A stretch of 8,731 nt of DNA from Acidobacteriota bacterium. GTDB taxonomy: Bacteria > Acidobacteriota > Terriglobia > Terriglobales > Acidobacteriaceae. This document shows, in pieces, positions 6,831-8,731 of the stretch (position 1 is the stretch's first letter; the number at the start of each line of letters is the position of its first letter). A program made the position numbers and the translations under genes. The notes under the pieces were generated by a model. It was not told the origin of the DNA. It made no database searches and saw nothing but the letters and a program-made list of their open reading frames with translations. The DNA lies in contig JANXQR010000772.1 in NCBI GenBank assembly GCA_025353435.1, positions 1 to 8,731 on the forward strand, in the 5' to 3' direction.

Positions 6831-6835
6831 CCTCT
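6831..6835 (-). promoter_or_regulatory. cysD ribosome-binding site
   Basis: AGAGG on the minus strand, five bases before the cysD ATG, fixes that start. An earlier out-of-frame ATG lies 19 bases upstream (AAATGAATCC) and lacks such a site. Confidence 0.6.
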
Positions 6836-6863
6836 TGGATTCATTTGCTGAGGGCCGAAGCGC

Positions 6864-6904
6864 AAAAAATAGGACGAGCCCGGCGGTTCAGCTGCGGGTG
6901 CGTC
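6864..6904 (-). terminator. Candidate attenuator terminator upstream of cysD
   Basis: On the minus strand, GACGCACCCG (6904-6895) pairs with CGGGCTCGTC (6882-6873) as two 4-bp helices around a 2x2 internal mismatch. The loop is 12 nt. CTA and then six consecutive U (6869-6864) follow. The stem is modest and the U-run is three bases away, so it would be a moderate terminator. It sits between the small Cys ORF and cysD, where an attenuator terminator is expected. Its 5' arm can alternatively pair with the upstream segment CGGGTGT (6952-6946). Confidence 0.42.
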
Positions 6905-6905
6905 T

Positions 6906-6934
6906 TCTGGATCAGTAAGTGCTTAGGGATCAGA
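6906..6934 (-). other. Leader hairpin between the small ORF and the candidate terminator
   Basis: UCUGAUC (6934-6928) pairs with GAUCCAGA (6913-6906) with one bulged C, giving a 7-bp stem and a 14-nt loop. It lies wholly inside the loop that the alternative antiterminator helix (6952-6946 with 6901-6895) would close. It could shorten the effective distance between those two segments. Confidence 0.35.
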
Positions 6935-6936
6935 GA

Positions 6937-7014
6937 CTAGCGGGGACACCCGTCGAAGATGTTCGACAGGCGACAACAGGACCGGAGGTAAGAGGCGCGG
7001 AGCATGTGTTTCAT
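6937..7014 (-). CDS. Candidate cysteine leader peptide (small ORF upstream of cysD)
   Basis: This is a 25-codon frame ending in TAG, 111 bp before cysD; the peptide is MKHMLRASYL followed by RSCCRLSNIFDGCPR. A second in-frame ATG at 7005 gives a 22-residue version. Three of 25 codons are Cys, with two tandem TGT codons at 6978-6973. A 9-bp stem-loop begins 3 nt after them, so a ribosome stalled on these codons would cover its 5' arm. Small Cys-rich ORFs upstream of sulfur genes are known in mycobacteria, where polycysteine leaderless ORFs act as cysteine-responsive attenuators; applying that here is inference. There is no clear Shine-Dalgarno before either ATG. The candidate promoter places the transcript start near 7009, so translation from 7005 would be nearly leaderless. 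Translation is unproven. Confidence 0.5.
   Translation of the reverse strand: MKHMLRASYLRSCCRLSNIFDGCPR
6949..6970 (-). promoter_or_regulatory. Stem-loop directly after the Cys-Cys codons of the leader ORF
   Basis: CCUGUCGAA (6970-6962) and UUCGACGGG (6957-6949) form a 9-bp stem with one G-U pair and loop CAUC. It is within the small ORF, 3 nt after the tandem Cys codons. The 3' arm continues into GUGU, making CGGGUGU (6952-6946). This can form a 7-bp helix with GCACCCG (6901-6895), the 5' arm of the downstream hairpin. The two pairings are mutually exclusive, the hallmark of attenuation. Confidence 0.5.
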
Positions 7015-7015
7015 G

Positions 7016-7044
7016 ATCTTAACAAATTTGGAGGTGGAGGACAA
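7016..7044 (-). promoter_or_regulatory. Candidate sigma-70-type promoter of the cys operon
   Basis: On the minus strand, TTGTCC (7044-7039, four of six matches to TTGACA) is separated by exactly 17 bp from TAAGAT (7021-7016, four of six matches to TATAAT). The predicted transcript start is about 7009. It lies between the stop codon of the upstream membrane-protein gene and the leader ORF. A weak match to a consensus is common by chance; position and spacing are what favour it. Confidence 0.38.
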
Positions 7045-7062
7045 TGCGAGGGTTGCCGTTGG

Positions 7063-7506
7063 TCAAGGTAGGAGCTGCCTCGGTCCTTGGCTCCGAGAAA
7101 CTAGTAGCAGGTACAAAGCGGTGGTGGTGGCTGAAACTGCGCCGGCCAGCAGGAAGAATCCAGGCCCGCCGGAGTAGGATCCGTTCGATGGTGGTGGATC
7201 TGTCAGGAATACGTACATTACGAAACCCAGTATGACAATCGGACCGATGGTGAATCCCGCGGCGCCCCAGGCCCAAAGACGCCAGCCGTTGAAATTCTCG
7301 ACGATGACCACGATCGGAAGAGCTACAAACCATCCCGGGAGAGACGCCACCAAGACAATTGTGGTGGAGACGATGAACCTCTCGAGATCGAAGTGAGCAT
7401 CAGGGCTTCCAAGGGCCGATTGGCATGCGGCGACGGCTCCAACCAAGATTCCGCCAATAAGGACGCTGATGAAGGAGTAGAGCAGGCGTTTCCACCACGG
7501 CAACAT
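7063..7506 (-). CDS. Small four-helix membrane protein, function unknown
   Basis: This 147-residue hydrophobic protein has four predicted membrane helices at about 9-29, 45-69, 77-102 and 114-136. The N-terminus MLPWWKRLLY is basic and aromatic, so the N-terminus is likely cytoplasmic. A polar loop (DPPPSNGSYSGGPG) separates helices 3 and 4. No catalytic motif or known family signature is recognised. The start at 7506 has GGAG nine bases upstream. The frame has coding-like composition, with conservative hydrophobic segments broken by polar turns. It reads in the same direction as cysD and ends 48 bp before the leader ORF, so read-through into the cys operon is possible. The candidate cys promoter lies in that gap, suggesting separate units. 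It is divergent from the VOC-protein gene. I do not recognise a function. Confidence 0.72.
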   Translation of the reverse strand: MLPWWKRLLYSFISVLIGGILVGAVAACQSALGSPDAHFDLERFIVSTTIVLVASLPGWFVALPIVVIVENFNGWRLWAWGAAGFTIGPIVILGFVMYVFLTDPPPSNGSYSGGPGFFLLAGAVSATTTALYLLLVSRSQGPRQLLP

Positions 7507-7594
7507 CTCAGACAGCTCCGTAAAGCCATGATAGTCGAATCCGCTGAATGGACGCCGTCTGTAAGTCCGGCGGGGCTGAAGAGGCCCGGCCGTC

Positions 7595-7600
7595 TACAAT
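7595..7600 (+). promoter_or_regulatory. Possible -10 element of the VOC-protein gene
   Basis: TACAAT matches TATAAT in five of six positions and lies 28 bp before the ATG at 7629. No convincing -35 is seen at 16-18 bp upstream. It is in the 122-bp divergent region between the membrane-protein gene and this gene. Confidence 0.25.
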
Positions 7601-7628
7601 TTTTGACGAGTTTAGTTGGGAGGGTTCG

Positions 7629-8255
7629 ATGGCCGATGAGGCGCGACCGGTGGTGGATTGCGAGCAGGTGAATGCGGTTTTGACGGTGGAGGATATTGCT
7701 GCCGCGGTCGAGTTTTACACAATGAAGCTGGGATTCACGACTTCATTTGTGTGGGGCGATCCGCCGACGTATGCAGGGGTCAAGCTGGGCGCGGTGCAGA
7801 TGTTTCTGCGCAAGGGGACGCCGGAACCGAAGGGATGCGAAGTGTATTTCCATGTGGGCGATGCGGATGAGTTGTACGAATTTCATCGCGTGCAGGGCGT
7901 GGAAGTTGCGACGTCGATTGGAGACCGTGAATACGGAATCCGCGACTACTCGGTGCGGGATCTGCATGGGTACTACCTGACGTTTGGACATCCGCTGTAC
8001 AACCTGGGGCCAGCGATCAAGATTGAGCGGGTGGATGTGCCGGTGCGGCTTGAGAAGCGGCTTGCGGGGCTGCTGGTGGATTTGGCTGCGCACAAACGGA
8101 TGAGTGTGAACAGCTGCCTTGAGGAGATGCTGCTGCATACGAACGAGGGGGTTGAGCCGCATACCAAGGCAACGCTGCGGCATATCAAGGAGTTGAGGGA
8201 GAAGCACGGGATTGATTACGACTCGCATGGGAGCTACAGATTTGTTGAGGAGTAG
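7629..8255 (+). CDS. VOC-fold (glyoxalase/bleomycin-resistance-like) protein with ribbon-helix-helix-like C-terminus
   Basis: This is a 208-residue protein. Residues about 12-121 form a vicinal-oxygen-chelate domain: VNAVLTVEDIAAAVEFYTMKLGF opens it, and YGIRDYSVRDLHGYYLTFG is the usual closing strand pair. The family's metal ligands are not obvious: the position of the first His holds Asn15 or a neighbour, and the late Glu is Thr118. A metal-free, binding-type role like that of bleomycin-resistance proteins is therefore more likely than glyoxalase activity. Residues 134-172 (RVDVPVRLEKRLAGLLVDLA followed by HKRMSVNSCLEEMLLHT) look like strand-helix-helix of the MetJ/Arc/CopG ribbon-helix-helix fold. 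A charged tail follows. The ATG at 7629 has GGGAGGG five bases upstream and begins the conserved part; an in-frame ATG at 7548 adds 27 residues of unlike composition and lacks such a site. The natural ligand is unknown. Confidence 0.82.
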   Translation: MADEARPVVDCEQVNAVLTVEDIAAAVEFYTMKLGFTTSFVWGDPPTYAGVKLGAVQMFLRKGTPEPKGCEVYFHVGDADELYEFHRVQGVEVATSIGDREYGIRDYSVRDLHGYYLTFGHPLYNLGPAIKIERVDVPVRLEKRLAGLLVDLAAHKRMSVNSCLEEMLLHTNEGVEPHTKATLRHIKELREKHGIDYDSHGSYRFVEE

Positions 8256-8481
8256 TGGGCTTACTCTTTCTGGTGGCGGATCCAACTCCGTGTAAATTAC
8301 AAATTACATTTGAATGACAAAATTCAGAGCCCGAAAGGGGATATCATTTCGCAGCGGGCCTTTAACACTGCTGAATTGAAGTTGCCTGGTTCTCCTCTGT
8401 TCGATCGATGTGTCTCGGATTCGTTACCGGACTCGGTTCCGGCTGCGACTGTCGGGGGTTTTCTCGCAGAGGGGAGTGCGT
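8256..8481. other. Intergenic region upstream of the edge gene
   Basis: This gap holds an AT-rich patch with a tandem 7-bp duplication, AAATTAC at 8294-8300 and 8301-8307. It also holds a possible weak hairpin, CGAAA (8332-8336) with TTTCG (8347-8351), followed at 8355 by GGGC-CTTT. The hairpin could be a poor terminator of the VOC gene, and the AT-rich patch could be part of a promoter. Neither is convincing alone. Confidence 0.3.
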
Positions 8482-8731
8482 ATGTCGGAGTGGGATGACA
8501 GGCAGTATTTCTGGGTTGTCGTTTGCAAGAACCGACATTTCCACGAGCACCAGAACATCTGGTTCGGGCACAAGATTCTGCTGGGCGAGACGGACTCGCT
8601 GGCTCCTTTACCGGTGACGGAGCCGCACATCAGCGTGAAATGTGATGGATGCGGCAAAGAATATGAATACAAACTGAGCGAGATATTGAAGTTTGAGGTG
8701 GAGCCTGTGGCGTCGTTTGCGGAGCATCCGT
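8482..8731 (+). CDS. Small Cys-containing protein of unknown function, 5' part
   Basis: The frame is open from ATG at 8482 to the window edge, giving 83 complete codons with no stop. GGGGAG five bases upstream is a strong ribosome-binding site. The product begins MSEWDDRQYFWVVVCKNRHF and contains HEHQNIWFGHKILLGETD and then VKCDGCGKEYEYKLSEIL. The CxxC pair (CDGC, near 62-65), the single Cys at 15 and the nearby His residues (19, 21, 23) suggest a small zinc-ribbon-like or metal-binding fold. I recall similar short unknown proteins in Acidobacteria, but this was not searched. No signal peptide or membrane segment is seen in the visible part. Real coding is likely from the site, the length and the clean frame; function is unknown. 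Confidence 0.68.
   Translation, partial: MSEWDDRQYFWVVVCKNRHFHEHQNIWFGHKILLGETDSLAPLPVTEPHISVKCDGCGKEYEYKLSEILKFEVEPVASFAEHP

Noticed and set aside
6826..7062. SAM or other sulfur riboswitch, or a Cys T-box, upstream of cysD
   Set aside because: I could not find the SAM-I core, a T-box bulge sequence or any other recognised aptamer. The Cys-codon ORF with alternating stems explains the region better.
8310..8498. Small plus-strand frame (62 codons) before the edge gene
   Set aside because: It starts at a non-ATG codon without a ribosome-binding site and overlaps the better-supported start at 8482.
1..8731. CRISPR array, tRNA, rRNA, transposase or phage genes
   Set aside because: No regularly spaced repeats, cloverleaf, rRNA blocks, integrase or transposase motifs were seen. 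The repeats found are short palindromes or a two-copy tandem.

Overview
This window looks like a chromosomal segment of a GC-rich Gram-negative-type bacterium, most likely an Acidobacteriota member (Acidobacteriaceae/Terriglobia-like). That guess rests on recalled protein style and on the intergenic palindromes with C/G-rich flanks and variable stems. No 16S or other marker gene is present, so the taxonomy is an inference.

Left part, plus strand: the 3' end of a DyP-type haem peroxidase (1-705) and a membrane-anchored TPR-repeat protein (920-1999). Palindromic repeats lie in the gaps on either side of the TPR gene.

Centre, minus strand, read from high to low coordinates: an assimilatory sulfate-reduction operon. 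Its order is cysD (5851-6825), cysN (3948-5669), cysH (3225-3947) and a TSUP/TauE-SafE-type anion transporter (2247-3038). CysD/CysN make APS from sulfate and ATP with GTP hydrolysis. CysH carries the CC...CxxC cysteines of 4Fe-4S APS reductases, so it should reduce APS directly to sulfite. CysN has a C-terminal extension that aligns with the APS-kinase (CysC) half of CysNC fusions but has lost the Walker A loop. This fits a pathway that does not need PAPS. Sulfite reductase and sirohaem genes are not in the window. cysN and cysH abut exactly. The cysD-cysN and cysH-transporter gaps are each about 180 bp and hold palindromic repeats.

The most interesting signal is the 237-bp leader upstream of cysD (6826-7062). 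It holds a candidate promoter, a 25-codon (or 22-codon) small ORF with tandem Cys codons, a strong stem-loop directly after those codons, and a weaker hairpin followed by six U. The 3' arm of the first stem can pair instead with the 5' arm of the last hairpin. This is the layout of a classical ribosome-mediated attenuator, here predicted to respond to cysteine.

Right part: a small four-helix membrane protein of unknown function (minus, 7063-7506) lies upstream of the cys leader. Divergent from it is a VOC-fold (glyoxalase/bleomycin-resistance-like) protein with a ribbon-helix-helix-like C-terminus (7629-8255). The 5' end of a small Cys-containing unknown protein (8482 to the window edge) follows. 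No tRNA, rRNA, CRISPR array, transposase or phage gene was seen.
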